A stretch of DNA of 64,000 bases from Conidiobolus incongruus B7586 (lineage: Eukaryota; Entomophthoromycota; Entomophthoromycetes; Entomophthorales; Conidiobolaceae). Below, piece after piece: positions 62,990-64,000 of the stretch (positions are counted from its first letter, which is position 1; each line of letters opens with the position of its first letter). The translations under genes were made by a program, and so were the position numbers. Under the pieces are notes generated by a model. That model saw nothing but the letters and a program-made list of their open reading frames with translations. It made no database searches and was not told where the DNA came from. The stretch is from assembly GCA_000697335.1 (NCBI GenBank), contig JNEM01013441.1:1-64000 (forward strand). The letters run 5' to 3'.

Positions 62990-64000
62990 AACTAATCTTT
63001 CCATACAAAAAATGTTTTTATAATTAAATAGTTAATTCATTTTATACATATATAAATACATATCTATAGTTATTAATTTAATAAACAAATCTTTATCAAA
63101 AATATTACATTTTTTTATTTTTTTTTAATAGTTCACACTGATAATACAATTGATGAATAATAAATAATATTTACTCATTATTTAATACATTATCGCATAA
63201 ATCTTGTCTCTATTTCTATGACTTGTAACACATTAGGCTAACCATAAGCTTGAATTATTTGAATTTATTACTATCATTAAATATTATAATATCTCAAATT
63301 AATAAAATAACATATCAATTTAAATCACGGATAATTGTAATAATAAATTAATTGATTATAATAATTAGTATTTTAACCAATAAACATTCAATATTTTAAT
63401 ATCATAAACAATCGCCAAATCTAGTTAATTTTTACTATTAATAATTGATTAAAATTAGGTGGCGAAATCTTACAAATTTTACCCAATTCAATTCTTCAAA
63501 AGGTTTAATAAATCATTAATTTTAGATCCTATCTATTCCTAAAAATAATTACCTCAATTTGTCTCTATTCAACATAGCTATTTATTTGGAATCAAAAAAC
63601 AGCAACTATTTTTTTAAATTAATATCACTATATAAATATATTTCATAAAATTGATCCAAAGTTTATTATGAATTTACACTTTTTGATTATACACTTGATA
63701 AATCAAGAATTTTGAATCAAATTTGATAACTATATTCTTATTTAAAATTTGAGATTAGTTAATATATTTTTAATAATACTATACTAATTGAAAGAGATAA
63801 TAATTATTCTAACGTTTTAAAATAAATATAAGGCTATAATATTATTAATCTGTCCATTCACAATAATCGATTAATATTTGATATATTAATGTTATCAAAA
63901 AATGAATTAATGAATTTTTAATTTTTAATAAATTTGAAATACTTAAATAGGACGGGAATTTGAAAAATTTTTTTACCAAAAAATATCTTATAAAAGATAA
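62990..64000. other. AT-rich 3' region
   Basis: Downstream of the ATPase stop codon; AATAAA-like motifs occur near 63080. No other feature is recognised up to the window end. Confidence 0.4.

Noticed and set aside
1-64000. CRISPR arrays, riboswitches, operons
   Set aside because: No regularly spaced direct repeats or bacterial gene organisation; all genes are eukaryotic and mostly intron-containing.

Overview
This looks like nuclear DNA of an AT-rich fungus, most likely an early-diverging lineage (Entomophthorales/Zoopagomycota or another AT-rich zygomycete-grade group); that placement is inference. Grounds: nuclear genes for mitochondrial complex I, SAM-type metaxin and mitochondrial beta-oxidation; a fused Met8-Met1 siroheme synthase; a RIT1 initiator-tRNA ribosyl transferase; a beta-subunit-less-looking type IIC P-type ATPase; and many GT-AG introns of about 44-61 nt, some with a TACTAAT branch-like motif. 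Coding exons are much less AT-rich than the spacers, which are close to featureless.

Layout. 1-3669: AT-rich spacer with a decayed but full-length mariner element (769-2042). 3670-8264: two minus-strand genes, a coiled-coil protein of a conserved unnamed family and cytosolic/mitochondrial valyl-tRNA synthetase. 8265-11454: spacer. 11455-17917: a five-exon copper transporter that contains no long open frame, a metaxin, a poly(A)-tailed insert with target-site duplication, a SET-domain ribosomal lysine methyltransferase and complex I 49-kDa subunit. 20162-26773: a two-PHD Rco1-like protein, 3-hydroxyacyl-CoA dehydrogenase, tRNA-Ser(GCU) and siroheme synthase. 27297-27800: a second mariner relic. 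28517-32006: RIT1 (ten exons) and a secreted GH16 beta-glucanase. 32825-33445: a broken TnpB/Fanzor-like nuclease gene. 34090-41601: a scramblase with a GC-AG intron, tRNA-Ser(AGA), tRNA-Asp(GUC), an 18-exon Nup85, and a Wss1 protease. 43191-44374: ubiquilin/Dsk2. 44375-51199: a 6.8 kb gene desert. 51200-54143: Efr3. 56521: tRNA-Trp(CCA). 59753-62989: the P-type ATPase, followed by about 1 kb of spacer.

The genes are housekeeping functions without operon-like grouping. Several act on shared themes: mitochondria (complex I, metaxin, HADH, scramblase), ubiquitin/SUMO proteostasis (Dsk2, Wss1) and translation (ValRS, RIT1, ribosomal methyltransferase, four tRNAs). The least ordinary content is in the spacers: two mariner fossils whose stops and lost catalytic Asp all fit C-to-T decay, a TnpB/Fanzor relic, and a retroposed insert in a promoter. 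Exon structures were built by hand from splice motifs and frame continuity; every listed multi-exon model closes in frame.
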